The notes under the pieces were generated by a model that had not been told where the DNA came from, did not search any database, and saw only the letters and a program-made list of their open reading frames with translations. The translations under genes and the position numbers were made by a program. Positions 20,913-31,978 of a stretch of 64,000 nucleotides of DNA are shown piece after piece. The stretch's first letter is position 1. Each line of letters opens with the position of its first letter. Source of the stretch: Dipteris shenzhenensis (Eukaryota; Polypodiophyta; Polypodiopsida; Gleicheniales). The stretch lies in assembly GCA_047967505.1 (NCBI GenBank), contig CM106541.1; one strand, written 5' to 3'.

Positions 20913-22747
20913 TCAAAGTATTGTGTCCATTGGATATGCTTTTCTTCGTCGATCACACATTAGACATCATTTTTCCCCTAGTGTCATGCACAATCGTAAA
21001 AAAACACGCTCCTAGGTGTGTTATCCAAACAAGTACTTATTGGATGCAAGCATCACTTTACACAGGTCTCAATATAACCTAATTTGAGGCACGTGCAAAG
21101 TATCTTGTCCATCGGATATGCTTTGCATGGTCGATCATGCATTAAACACCGTTTTTTCCCCAAGTGTTATGCACAACCGTCCAAAAACATGCTCCTAAGT
21201 ATGTTATCGAAACAAGTATTTATTGGATGGGTGTGCCAATTTTCACACATGTCAATATTACCTACATTGAGATGCATTCAAAGTATCATGCCCATCGGAT
21301 ATGCTTTTCATGGTCGATCATGCATTAAACACTGTTTTTCCTGGAGTGTGATGCACAACTATCAAAAAACATGCCACTATGTGTGTTATCCGAACAAGTA
21401 CTTATCGAATGGGTGCTCCACTTTGCACATGCATCAATCCCACTAACTCTGAGGCACATTCAAAGTATGATTTCCATCATATATGATTTTCATGGTCGAT
21501 CACGCATTACACACCATTTTCCCCAGAGGAGTGTGATGCACAACCATCAAAAAACACACTCCTAGGTGTGTTATCTAAGCAAGTACTTATTGGATGGGCG
21601 TGCCACCTTGCACGCAATAGGCTAGCAACTAGGTTGAGTCACGTGAAAAGTATCATGACCATCGGATATGCTTTGGATGGTTGATCATGCATTAAACACT
21701 GTTTTTTTTTTAAGTGTCATGCACAACCGGAAAAAAACACGCTCCTAGGTGTGTTATCCAAACAAGTACTTATCAGATGGATGCACTACTTTGCACAGGT
21801 ATCAATACCACCTACATTGAGGTGCATGAAAGGTATCATGTCTATCGGATATTCTTTGCATGGTCAATCACACACTAAACATTGCTTTTCCCTGAGTGTG
21901 ATGCACAACCATCAAAAAACACGCTCCTAAGTGTGTTATCCAAACAAGTAATTATCGAATGGGTGTGCCACTTTTCACACACATCAATACCATATACTCT
22001 AATGGGACTGCAAAGTATCACGTCCATCAAATATTCTTTTCACAATCAATCACAAATTATACATTGTCTTCCCCCAAGTGTGATACACAACTGTTAACAA
22101 AAAACACGCTCCTAGGTGTGTTATCCAAACAAGTACTTATCGGATGGGCGCACCACTTTGGATGAAACTCAATACCACCTATTTTGTTGCATGTGAGAAG
22201 TTTTGTGCCTATCAGATATGATTTGCATGGTCGATCATGCATTGAACATTGTTTTTTCCGCAATGTGATGCACAACCGTCAAAAAACACGCTCCTAGGTG
22301 TGTTATTCGAACAAGTACTTATTGGATGGGTGCTCCACTTTGCATGGGCCTCAATACCACCTATTTTGCATGGTTGATCATGCATTAAACACACCATTTT
22401 CCCCCTCGTGTTATGCACAACCGTTCAAAAATACGCTCCCAAGTGTGTTATCTGAATAAGTACTTATCGGATGGGCACACAACTTTGTACACGATGTACT
22501 CCCACCTACTTTCAAGCATGTGCAGCATATGGTGCCCATCGGATATGATTTGAATGGTCAATCATGCATTAAACACCGTTTTTCCCCGAGTGTGATGCAC
22601 AACCGTTAGAAAACACATTCTTAGGTATGTTGTTTGAACAAGTACTTATCGGATGGATGTGACAATTTGCACGCAGCTTTATATCACCTAGGGTGAGATT
22701 CTTGCAAAGTATCATGCCCATGTGATATGCTTTGCATGGTCAATCAT
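20913..22747. repeat. Satellite array, about 183-bp monomer, ten copies
   Basis: The block CTCCTAGGTGTGTTATCC followed by AACAAGTACTTATCGGATGG recurs with AAGTACTTAT at 21031, 21214, 21396, 21581, 21764, 21946, 22131, 22313, 22458 and 22640. Spacings are 182-185 bp except one of 145 bp, which reflects a 38-bp deletion. Each monomer also carries CATCGGATATGCTTTGCATGG, a near-palindrome around GCATGGTCGATCATGC, and GTGATGCACAACCGTCAAAA. Monomer size is in the range typical of plant centromeric or heterochromatic satellites. The small frames inside have no coding meaning. Confidence 0.95.
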
Positions 22748-23375
22748 ATCTTTTCCTAAACATAAATCCTAACATACCAAAGAAATAAGCTAGACATACA
22801 TTTGCTTGAAAACGCTATTTGGAGCAAAGATTTAAAGAAACTGACGAAATCATGTTTTGGAGAAATTTTATCTACAGCATACCCTAACAAATAAGTTTGA
22901 TGTAGCATCCTCCTAATTTTGATGTACCATACTCTAGAATGCAGATGAGTTATACTTAATAGAAACAAATGATAGTGTCTTTGAGAAAAAGCTAGAGAAA
23001 GACCATTTTACCTTAACAATAGGCAGAACACAATGAATCCCTTATATTTATGAAGGTAATATGATCTTGATGGGTGATAGATTTCTTACCTTGGCTTGTG
23101 TCTCCTGATGACAGATAGGTCCACGTGATGGTGGGAGCTACTGAAACTCAAGATAGAGATGAAAAGAGAAGGTTAACCCTACTTAGTGGTGGCTTGGTCT
23201 CCAAATATGTGCAAGAAATGATTAGATAGTTAAATTCACACATACCTAGAAGACCGTTTTTGGCACATGTGGCTGACAGGACTAATGTGACTTGCATAGA
23301 TATCTCTGCCATCTACTCTTATCTTCACTTTTCTCCATCCCTCCAATAGTTTTGATCTTCTTCCCTTTTCTCCAA
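22748..23375. other. Intergenic, nothing recognised
   Basis: AT-rich sequence. No repeat, RNA or gene signature could be supported. Confidence 0.5.
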
Positions 23376-23628
23376 CTCGAGGGGTTCAGCTCAAAAATTT
23401 TAGTGTACCACGTGCATTCAAAGGGAGGCGTATTTTAATTCATAGATTGGAAAATTTTAAGAGAATTAAAATAATGAGAGGGATTTTAAAATTCAACTTT
23501 ATAAAAAAATCCATTAGTTCATCAGCAAAGAGGAGTGGTTTTATTAGGGGAATGTTTTTGGTTGAGTTTTTTAAATACCCCTCAAACACATGTGATACAT
23601 AGGATTTCTTAGTAGTGCACGCCTCGAG
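23376..23628 (-). mobile_element. MITE copy 4 with both terminal repeats
   Basis: It starts CTCGAGGGGTTCAGCTC and ends GCACGCCTCGAG, whose complement CTCGAGGCGTGCACTACTAAG matches the left ends of copies 1 and 2. GTGTACCACGTGCATTCAAA and ACACATGTGATACAT are the inner parts of the two terminal repeats. Length is 253 bp. Flanking octamers TTCTCCAA and CTCTAGCA match at four of eight positions only. Confidence 0.7.
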
Positions 23629-23926
23629 CTCTAGCACTACATCCTCATTTGCATCTAGACAACATTATTCCTGCCATTATCCCCACCTTTCTACATCTAT
23701 GCAAGAGCCATGGACAAGTAATGAAGGCTAGCCATGGAGAGAAAAAATCTAGGAATTTATGTACGCCACTTTGGAATCTACTATATTTATGGGCAGTAGT
23801 GTTTTCTTGATCTATGTTTGTCTAGACCTTAGTTTTCGTCAGATCCTAATCCTTGTTACTTAGAGGCCAGGATTGTTTCCTAAAAATGCAATTTGAGAGT
23901 ATCTTAGCAAAAAAAGACCACATAAC
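23629..23926. other. Short intergenic stretch
   Basis: No recognisable feature. Confidence 0.5.
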
Positions 23927-24840
23927 ATGATTATGGGCAAAATGTGCTATTTCTACCCTGATTTGCTAGAAAACTCAATTTGGAGAAATAGACTTGAAGA
24001 TATTGGCTTGAAGGAAGCAAGAAGGAATGCATGGTCGTTAAAAGCAATTGTTTTCATACTTTCTATGAGAATCAAGTCCTTGAAAGAAGAAAATGTTGAA
24101 TGTCTCAATAGGAAAGATGTGTAGCACTTTTGCAACAATAGTATTGAGGCTCATAAGAAAGGTAAATTTGGAGGCAAAGCTGCTTTGTGGGTTTTTTTAA
24201 AGGATGTTGCAAAAAATGCACTGAGACCAAGAAATGGGCAAAGATTTCCGAAGTCCACAAAGACCATGTTTGAAGTCATTAAGCTATGTGATGGGCCACG
24301 CTTGTATGACTCTTCAGCATAAACCTTGGAGGACCATCCATATCAATAACTATGAGGCAAGCAAGAAAGGAAACTCAATTTAAGGAGGGGAGAATGAGTA
24401 TATTTTTTATGCGGTGGGCAAGATATACATGGATGCGAAGAAGAAACATGGAGTAACATCAATGGTGCCAATGATCATAGTTGAAGATGAGACAAGTATC
24501 AAATGCTGCATAAGGTAGACTTGCTTGGATCTAGTGTGTTTCTCTTGGAAAATCTGAAATTTTTTAATTCACGAGACAAAATATGAAATTTTTCTTTCAC
24601 AACATGTTTATTAAGGCATATACGTTTTTATAGGTGGAATTCAAAGGATGATATTCTCATTGGATTTTGTGGGAGCAAAGAAGAGAATCATCAATGTTGT
24701 TCAAACAATACCATCATTGTTGGAGATGGCTCAGAATGGTAATGATAAGATAGTAGATCCCTTCCAAAACCATGTTGTGGGACACTATGCCAGACTTCTC
24801 ATTGTCAATCCTCTTCATGAGTATCTTCCAAGGTTGTCTT
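23927..24840 (+). pseudogene. Second unrecognised transposon-like gene, cut by Copia-2a
   Basis: A plus-strand frame reads SIWRNRLEDIGLKEARRNAW, then AHKKGKFGGKAALWVFLKDV, GKIYMDAKKKHGVTSMVPMI and IVEDETSIK. An intron fits well: donor AAG/GTAGAC at 24514/24515 and acceptor TTTTTATAG at 24633. The join reads on in frame as WNSKDDILIGFCGSKEENHQ. After a frame change near 24740, GHYARLLIVNPLHEYLPRLS continues to 24840, where the Copia-2a LTR begins. Stops include TAG at 24121 and TAA near 24319. The two-exon layout and acidic motif (EDET) are compatible with a transposase-like nuclease, which is inference. I do not recognise a named family. Confidence 0.5.
24515..24633 (+). other. Intron of the gene at 23927-24840
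   Basis: A 119-bp intron with GT...AG ends, AT-rich, with TACGTTTTTATAG at the acceptor. Removing it joins two halves of a continuous reading frame (ATA AG/G TGG). Confidence 0.6.
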
Positions 24841-25562
24841 TGTAAGAAAACAATACAACGTCTACGCTCAACAGATAACAGGATCTTGTATGCAAGAGAG
24901 AAAAGTAGATAGTATGGAGAATCAAAAATTTGATTACTGTAAAACTGATACAATAGATGGTGCTGCTCCCAGCCGTGCGCTCCTATGTGAGAAGCTTCGA
25001 TAGCATGTTGGAAATAGTAGAGGATGGAGGCTAGATGCTAAGGAATTAGGGTTGCTGTAGCCAATGATGAATATGGACTTCACGGGCTTGCTCTTATATA
25101 GCCACCAGGCATAGTCGGTTAGACCCAATTGGGAGACCGAGCCAAAACGGTCAACTGGAGGTCGGTCCCGAAATAGGCCACTGACCACACGTTAGAAACG
25201 TGGCATAGAATAGAGCAACTCACCTACGATTTTCGTTCGGCCCAGAGCCATCCAGGATCATCTGGGGCTCCAAACGGGCCCCGCAACCCAAGAGTGGGCT
25301 GTCCTGAGAAATGCTCCATCTACCCTCAGTGCAGTCAGTCATGGGATGCCTTCCCGCACTTGCATGTAGCCTAGTTGGCAGTGTGCCAACTCTATCTGAA
25401 GCCGTCCAACCATCAGGCCACACATGGCCCCCATGCGGTGTCCAAACTAGGACCTACCGGATAACCGAGCTACTCAAATGCCTTCTCCTCATATGGGGGG
25501 CTTACAAGTAGAGTTAGCTGGCTCCCGCGTAGGTAACGAGAGTGGAGCATTGATATCTAACA
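24841..25562 (-). repeat. Copia-2a 3' LTR (722 bp)
   Basis: On the minus strand it runs from TGTTAGATATCAATG (25562) to TTTTCTTACA (24841). A TATA box (GGCTATATAAGAG) lies near 25095. A C-run on the plus strand directly right of 25562 is the polypurine tract. The U5 end matches the Copia-2b LTR at 47552. Confidence 0.85.
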
Positions 25563-25602
25563 CCCCCCCTCAATGTCCACCCGCAAGTGAACTTACTTTT
25601 TC

Positions 25603-26424
25603 GTCCCAATTCCAAGTCGATGAAGATGCCTCTCCAGTAAGTCTCTTCCAAGAGCCTTCGTGAAGATATCCGCAGCATTCTCTATAGTCAGACAGTACAC
25701 CAAGTCAACCTCTCCATCCATGATGAGCTCGCATACAAAGTGATATTGAATTTCAATGTGTTTTGTGCAAGCGTGCTACACCGGGTTCTTGGCAATTGCC
25801 ATGCAACTCTGATTGTCACATGATAACTGTGTAGGCTTGTTCTACACTGCACCCATGTCCCCTAAAATCCTTCTTAACCACACTGCCTCACAAGAAGCAA
25901 AACATGCTGTCAGCCTCGGTAGAAGAAAGAGCAACTGTAGGTTGCTTCTTGCTAACCCATGACACAACTCCAGATCCAAGTGAGAAACAGTAACTTGTCA
26001 GTGATCTCCTGCTGTCCACGTCTCCTACCCAATCTGAGTCACAGAATTCGGTCAAGGTGGTACCCTTGGTATAGGTGATGCCATAATCAAGTGTGCCTTT
26101 GATGTATTTCAGCACCCGCATCCCTGCCCTCCAATGGTTCTCCCGAGGCTTATTGGAAAACCTGCTTAGTACACTAGTCGCAAAACTAATGTCTGGCCAC
26201 GTGTTGCACAAGTAAATCAAATTGCCCACAAGCGTTCTATACTTCGCTTTGTCCACCAGTGGTGATGAATCCTCATTTGAGAGCTTCACGTCAACCTTCA
26301 TAGGGGTGCCAACTGTCTTGCACTCAGCCATGCCAAATGCCTTCAGTATCTTTCCATCATACTTTAGCTGTGAGATGTTCTGTTTTGGCTCTTGCCAAAC
26401 TTCAATCCCCAAACAGAAATGCAT
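25603..26424 (-). pseudogene. Copia-2a RNase H
   Basis: The main frame (26424-25888) starts at [13 protein letters not shown], the RT-RNase H junction. It then reads LVGNLIYLCNTWPDISFATS, SRFSNKPRENHWRAGMRVLK, FCDSDWVGDVDSRRS and SWVSKKQPTVALSSTEADSM. The C-terminal part follows in another frame with HACTKHIEIQYHFV and KALGRDLLERH. The Asp-Trp and SSTEA landmarks are intact; frameshift at about 25890, and stops at AV-stop-NKP and PV-stop-HAC. Confidence 0.85.
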
Positions 26425-26460
26425 CAGCTGTCATTTCAAACTCTCTTCCTAGCAATTGCT

Positions 26461-27060
26461 TTATCTGCGATCTATCTTTTCTTCATGGTTTCCTATTATG
26501 ACAAGGTCATCCACATAAAGGACCACAATCATACACCTACCTCCTTCTTTGTAGATATACAAATTTGCAACATATGGGCTCCTCCCGAAGCCGTTTTGCA
26601 GAAAGTAGGCATCAATCTGTAGGTACCATGCTCGTGGGGCCTGTTTCAGCCCGTAAAGTGCCTTCTTCAGTTTACAGACTTTACCTTCTAAACCGAGGAT
26701 CACAAAACCCGGTGGTTATTCCATGTATATCTCCTCCTTGAGATCTCCATTCAGAAAGGCGTATTTTACATCCATCTGAAACACGGGCCAACTTTCCTGT
26801 GCTGCTAAAGCCAAAACACTGCGAATTGTGGGTAGTCGAGAGCCTATGGGAGCAAAAGTATCCTGATAATCAAAACCATGTGCCTGTGCAAATCCTTTTG
26901 CCACGAGCCGAGCCTTGTACTTATCCAACATACCGTCAGACTTGTACTTGGTCTTGTACACCCACTTGGTGCCGATGACCTTGTGTTTTGGTGGTCGATC
27001 CACAAGGTCCCAAGTGTTGTTCTTCATTATGGAGCCATACTCCGATTGCATAGCCTCCAT
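26461..27060 (-). pseudogene. Copia-2a reverse transcriptase
   Basis: Two frames cover it. 27060-26716: [60 protein letters not shown]. 26703-26461: [20 protein letters not shown] and the active site [20 protein letters not shown]. The gap between them is one stop in otherwise continuous sequence (GYHHGF... at 26716). A frameshift before [11 protein letters not shown] is shared with Copia-2b. Confidence 0.85.
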
Positions 27061-27075
27061 CCACCTATCATCACC

Positions 27076-27775
27076 CTATGCCTCTTCAAGACACTTGGGT
27101 TCTTCAGCACGGATCACCTCTGTCATCAAAGCGTAGTTGACCAATCTCTTGGACCGGCAGTGTTCGGATGGTTCCTCCTCAATGACTGGAGGTTTTCTAC
27201 CATCCAAAAGCTGCTTTACCCACTTTGGGAATGGCCGTTGCCATTGTGGTTCTGCAGGCTCTTCTTCCTCTTCTTTATCTTGAATCCTCCCAAGCACCGT
27301 TAGGGGAGTTCGGTCTGGTGGTTGTACTGGATGGATATCCTGGTCATGGTTGTCTGGGAAGGAAACATCCTCCTCCAATTGATGTAGCTGTTCTGAGAAG
27401 ACCACATCGTGACTTACTATTACCTTCTTGGTAACAGGATTATAGAGACATTAACCCTTCACCTCTTCACTATAGCCCAAGAAAATACACTTCCCGCTCT
27501 TCGGTTCCCATTTGGTCCTGTTAGCATCAGGGACATGCACAAAACAATCACCTTCAAAAACTCTAAAATGTGCAGCTGAAGGTTTCTTACCAAAAAAGGC
27601 CTACAGTGGAGTCATCCCATTCACAGCCTTCATGTAGCTACAATTCAGAATGTAAACTGTCGTGTTACATGCTTCAGCCCAGAAAGTCTTTGACAAATCT
27701 TCCCCTTTCATCATACTCCTGCCCATTTCGCAGATGATGCGCATCTTGGGCTCTACTACTCCATTTTGCTGTGAT
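27076..27775 (-). pseudogene. Copia-2a linker and integrase fragment
   Basis: 27405-27076 reads VFSEQLHQLEEDVSFPDNHD and the acidic, Glu-rich linker to KCLEEA, ending in TAG at 27076-27078. This TAG is at the same place in Copia-2b. Further upstream 27780-27601 holds SQQNGVVEPKMRIICEMGRS, keeping the catalytic Glu of the DDE triad, then FWAEACNTTVYILNCSY. The sequence breaks off just before SQQNG. Confidence 0.8.
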
Positions 27776-28150
27776 ATAGACATAAACCAGATCAATAAAA
27801 CCTACTAGAACCTTCTCCCGCACATAGTGATAATACACCTCAATGTGCTTTGTCCTAGCATGATAGATTGGGTTATTTGCCAAGTGCATACTACTCATGT
27901 TGTCACAATAAATGACAACTGGCCCATCTGTAGACTGATGCATATCATAAAGTAGCTTATGCAACCAAGCTACCTCACATGCAGCCATTGCTGCACCCCT
28001 GTACTCAGCCTCTGTGCTTGACAAGGCAACTGTAGGCTGTTTCTTGCTACTCCAAGTGACTGCAGCACTCCCAAAAGAGAACACATATCCACTGGTAGAT
28101 CGTCTATCAGAAATACTATCAGCCCAATCAGCATCAGTGTATCCATGCAA
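27776..28150 (-). pseudogene. Copia-3a RNase H
   Basis: Reads MHGYTDADWADSISDRRSTS, SKKQPTVALSSTEAEYRGAA, VVIYCDNMSSMHLANNPIYH, ARTKHIEVYYHYVREKVLVG. The Asp, Glu and His landmarks of Copia RNase H (DADWA, SSTEAEY, KHIEV-x-H) are present. The last natural residues are about DLVYV; after that the frame runs into foreign Copia-2a integrase sequence in the wrong frame. Confidence 0.85.
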
Positions 28151-28156
28151 CTGTAT

Positions 28157-29317
28157 CTAAACCCCAGTCTCATAAAATAGTCCATACTGCAATGTGGACT
28201 TCACATACCTTAGTATGCGTCTAACCGCATCCAAATTCGGTTTCCTTGGAGCTTGCATAAATTGACTTACCAACCCAACAGCATAGCTCAAATCTGGCCT
28301 GGTAATAGTCATATAAATCAAAATTCCTACTATGCGTCTATACATAGTAGGGTCTTCCAAAAGCTCACCTGTATCTGCGCTCAACTTTACATTCTGCTCC
28401 AAAGGAACTGAAATACGCTTACAGCCTATCATTCCGTATTTGGACAGCATGTCCAATCCATACTGCCTCTGCAAGAGCCATATCCCACTTGTGGATCTAA
28501 TCACCTCAATGCCCAAGAAGTAACGCAACTCTCCCAAATCCTTCATCTCAAACTTTTGCTTCAATAGCATTTTCACATGAAGGATATCTTCATCACTATC
28601 ACCTGTGATGATCAAATCATCAACATAAATGACAAGTAGCATAATACCAAGTTCTCTGTTCTTCTCACATAAAGTGAGAAATCTGCCTTGGAAATCTGAA
28701 AGCCAATAGTGACAAGATACTATCCTATCTTGTCAAACCATGCTCTGGGTGCTTGCTTCAAGCGATACAAGGCTTTCTTCAACCTGCAAACAAACTCAGG
28801 ATGAACAGCATGAACATAACCTGGTGGCTGCTCCATATAGAACTCTTCTTGCAAATCACCATGCAAGAAAGCATTCTTTACATCCATCAAACCATCCCTT
28901 TGATGCAGCCATAGCAATGACTACTCTTACGGTTGCCATCCTTGCAACCGGACTAAATGTTTCTTCAGAATCAATGCCATATGTCTGTGCATATCCCTTG
29001 ACAACTAATCTTGCCTTGTATCTGTTCACAGAACCATCTGCATTGTGCTTCACCTTATAAACCCACTTGCATCCAATCGCATTCTTGTCTTTAGGCAAAG
29101 GCACCAATTCCCATGTAGCATCCATTTCTTCATCCACGGCTCTCTCCCATTTTTGTTTTCCCATGGCTTGCTCAAAAGAAGTGGGTTCTGGTTCTTGTAT
29201 CACTTTGACCATATAGGCATAGTGAATGGCTGTAAATCCATCATATTTCAGCCTATCCACAGGATACTTAACTCTGGTAGACTTGCGCGAAATAGGCTCA
29301 CTACCAAGTGCTCTCAA
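28157..29317 (-). pseudogene. Copia-3a reverse transcriptase
   Basis: 29317-28856: [60 protein letters not shown]. 28917-28720: [20 protein letters not shown] and [19 protein letters not shown]. 28642-28157: MLLVIYVDDLIITGDSDEDI (YVDD active site), RYFLGIEVIRSTSGIWLLQR and ILIYMTITRPDLSYAVGLVS. Broken by three or four frameshifts or stops. Copia-3b keeps [20 protein letters not shown] in a continuous frame where 3a has lost several codons near 28895. Confidence 0.85.
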
Positions 29318-29319
29318 AA

Positions 29320-30723
29320 CATCCCTTGTCTTCCTTACTCCAGGTGTAACAACAGAAGGAATACCCAGCTCATCATCAAGGCTTTGTTCTCAGCCAGTGT
29401 ATTCACCATCCACATAAGAGTGACCTGCATTCACATCAACCATGGGCTGATCTACTTTCTCTTTTCCTTTTCATGATACTTGCATACCACTATTTGAATT
29501 GCTTTGAGGAGATTCTCCTAATCTCAATCTGCTTGTCCATGGCAAGGTATGTGAACCACTGCTAGAGGACAGTACAGGTCCACTAATATTTTGTGATTAC
29601 TACTGTGAATTCTGTGCAGCATTACCATTTTATTTATCTACATCGTAAATCACATTTACTGGTTTATACCAGTTGCTCATCTCATAAAAAACAACATCTG
29701 TGCTCACTGTAAACTTACGAGTAGAAGGGTTATAGCATCTATACCCTTTCTGCTGCAGAGAATAACCAATAAAGATGCACTTCTCAGCTTCTAGATCCAA
29801 CTTGGATCTCAACTCATCTGGCACATGAACATAGGCAATGCAACCAAAAACTTTCAAATGAGAAATATCTAGTTTCCTACCAGTATACCTCTCCTCGGGC
29901 GTCATGCCATGTATTGCTACAGTGGGAGTCCTGTTCATTATGTAGACTACTATAGCCACTGCTTCAGCCTAATAATAATCTGGAAGGTATTTTTCGTTGA
30001 GCATAGCACGAGATACCTCTCCAATATGCCTGTTTTTCCTTTTTGCAAGTCCATTTTGCTGTGGGGTATGACTGCATGAATATTGCTGCTTTATGCCATG
30101 CTCCTACAGGAACCTTGCAAACTCATTTCAGAGGTACTCTCCCCCTCCATCTGACCTTAGGCATTTTATTTGCAAGCCTGTTTCTTTTTCAAGCATAGCT
30201 TTAAAAGCTTTGAAGTGCCCAAACACTTCATTTTTCTTTTTCATAAAATACACTCAAACTTTTCTGCTGTAGTCATCAATAAAAGTGACAAAATAATGAC
30301 AGCCTCCAATAGATGTAGCTTTAGTAGTCCACACATCAGAGTGGATTAATTCCAATGGCCTCTTACTCTCTTGAACATGTCTAGGAAATGGTTTCCTTGC
30401 TTGTTTTCCAAATTGACAGGCTTCACATACTTTATGCACTTCTGCAACCTTGAACTTAGGCATCCTGCAACAATATTTTGGGCCTGCATTAATTTAAGTT
30501 GCTGTACATTAACATGACCAATGCGTTTATGCCAGATATCAATATTTGCAACTACACCGGTCCCATGTGCAAACATTGCTGCACTCAATTCAGGCATGTC
30601 CACATCTAACGTAAACATCCTGCCCTTCTTCTTCCCTTTTGCTATCAAGCGACCTTTATTTTTCATATCCTCAACAAAGTATCCATGAGGATTGAATCTG
30701 ACCTGCAAGCCCTGCTCAACCAT
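29320..30723 (-). pseudogene. Copia-3a integrase and linker
   Basis: 30723-30346 is the pre-integrase zinc region (WHKRIGHVNVQQLKLMQAQN, then KCIKYVKPVNLENKQG in a disturbed frame). 30463-30254: VCEACQFGKQARKPFP and LELIHSDVWTTKATSIGGCH, the first catalytic Asp, then VTFIDDYSRKV. 29959-29630 is the C-terminal core: MAIVVYIMNRTPTVAIHGMT, LEAEKCIFIGYSLQQKGYRC. It ends at TAA (plus-strand 29630-29632), where Copia-3b has CAA. The DDE centre around 30060-30150 is readable only in pieces. Confidence 0.8.
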
Positions 30724-31510
30724 TTGACCAACAAAAACTAGGTTCTTGGTGATATTCGGGACATGAAATATGTTAGACAGGTATTTCTTTTTTCCATCCT
30801 ACATAGACAAAGAAACTTTACCAATATGCACAATAGGATGTGCACTATCATCACCAGTCTCCACAAATCCTGGTTTTTTTATTTTCCTTGCATCCTACAT
30901 CCATTCTGCATGACCTGTCATGTGGTTTGACGCACCTGAGTCAACATACCACACATCATTACTTTCTTTTGCACAAGTACCCTAAAATGACTATGTATTC
31001 CCTTATTTGTAGCATGGAAGTGATCATGGTAGAGTGGCATAATCCCTATTTTGCTTTTTTCATAGGTTCTTTTGCTACTCATGGTTGGCGGATACACCAC
31101 GGCATAGATCCGAATAGATATTTGGTTTTTTGCTTCAACTTGCTTGACTAGACTTTCCTTGATGATTGTTCGATTGTGCATGATGAGTAGTCACTGGAAT
31201 TGGTCATGTGCTGCACCATAAACAAATGCTCATTTTTGTCATCACCCTGTCTACTAGAGGATGCATAATTGCCTTGCTGCAATTTTCCATTCATAATGTC
31301 ATTTTGCTTTTTATAGCAGTCTTTAGCCATATGACCCATTTTACCATAGTAGTAGCATTCAACATTGCTGCTCCCAATAGCCTTTTCCCTTAAGGAAATT
31401 CGTCATTCTAAACTTCCATGCTAGGAAGTTGTTCTTGTCAAGCTTTACAGTGACTATCTATGAAAGAGCATCAAACGCCATTACAGAATACTACAAGAAT
31501 ATTCTGTCAC
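30724..31510 (-). pseudogene. Copia-3a protease region and zinc knuckle
   Basis: 31339-31148 reads MGHMAKDCYKKQNDIMNGKL, the second half of a CCHC zinc knuckle with its last Cys intact. Between 31150 and 30724 the D-S-G protease block is recognisable only as short patches (30940-30890). Just right of the knuckle the sequence jumps from the CATTCAACATTGCT region to TCCCAATAGCC, deleting the middle of gag relative to Copia-3b. Confidence 0.65.
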
Positions 31511-31978
31511 TGCAAAAAACACAACTTCTGCCTCACAAGGGCAAATCTGCAAAACTGATGAAAGTGGTATTTGACCACACAGTCACTTCCTAGTGACGAT
31601 TTTGCATCAACAGGCAATAAGAATGATTCTATCACTCCCAATATCTCTGTGCACAGGAATACGATGCAATTTTTGTGGCAACTTTTCACGAACCTGCAAA
31701 ACAGTGGTCGCACACAACAAAAATAGAGCACTTTCTTGAGTGCCTGTGAAAAACTTCCACCACCAAAATGGGCCCTGAAACGGCCTCGAATCAAAAAAAT
31801 AATGTCACCAAGGGCATCCCAATGTGAGATAGTGCACTCCTACACTATCCGGCTGTGCTACCTGAAGAGATTTTCTCCTAAACTCGAAAAAGGAAAGCAA
31901 CACTGATCCTCTTACCAAGACATCGCGAACTTGGTTTGCTTTCTTGAGCTCCTTACCACGAACCGAGCTCTGATACCA

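Larger units (their letters stand above)
24841..27775 (-). mobile_element. Copia-2a: 3' half of a copia element
   Basis: Minus-strand element with 3' LTR (24841-25562), polypurine tract, RNase H, reverse transcriptase, linker and part of integrase. It stops abruptly at about 27775 inside the integrase core, where it is fused to Copia-3a. Its LTR abuts GTCTT (24836-24840), the likely target-site duplication; the partner is lost. It belongs to the same family as Copia-2b (44231-47817), sharing LTR, coding sequence, one stop and one frameshift. Confidence 0.88.

Noticed and set aside
20913-22747. CRISPR-like array
   Set aside because: Repeats are directly adjoining 183-bp monomers that diverge along their whole length. 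There are no unique spacers, and the context is eukaryotic.
26878-27303. 141-codon plus-strand frame
   Set aside because: Antisense shadow of Copia-2a RT and linker, whose minus-strand reading has conserved motifs.
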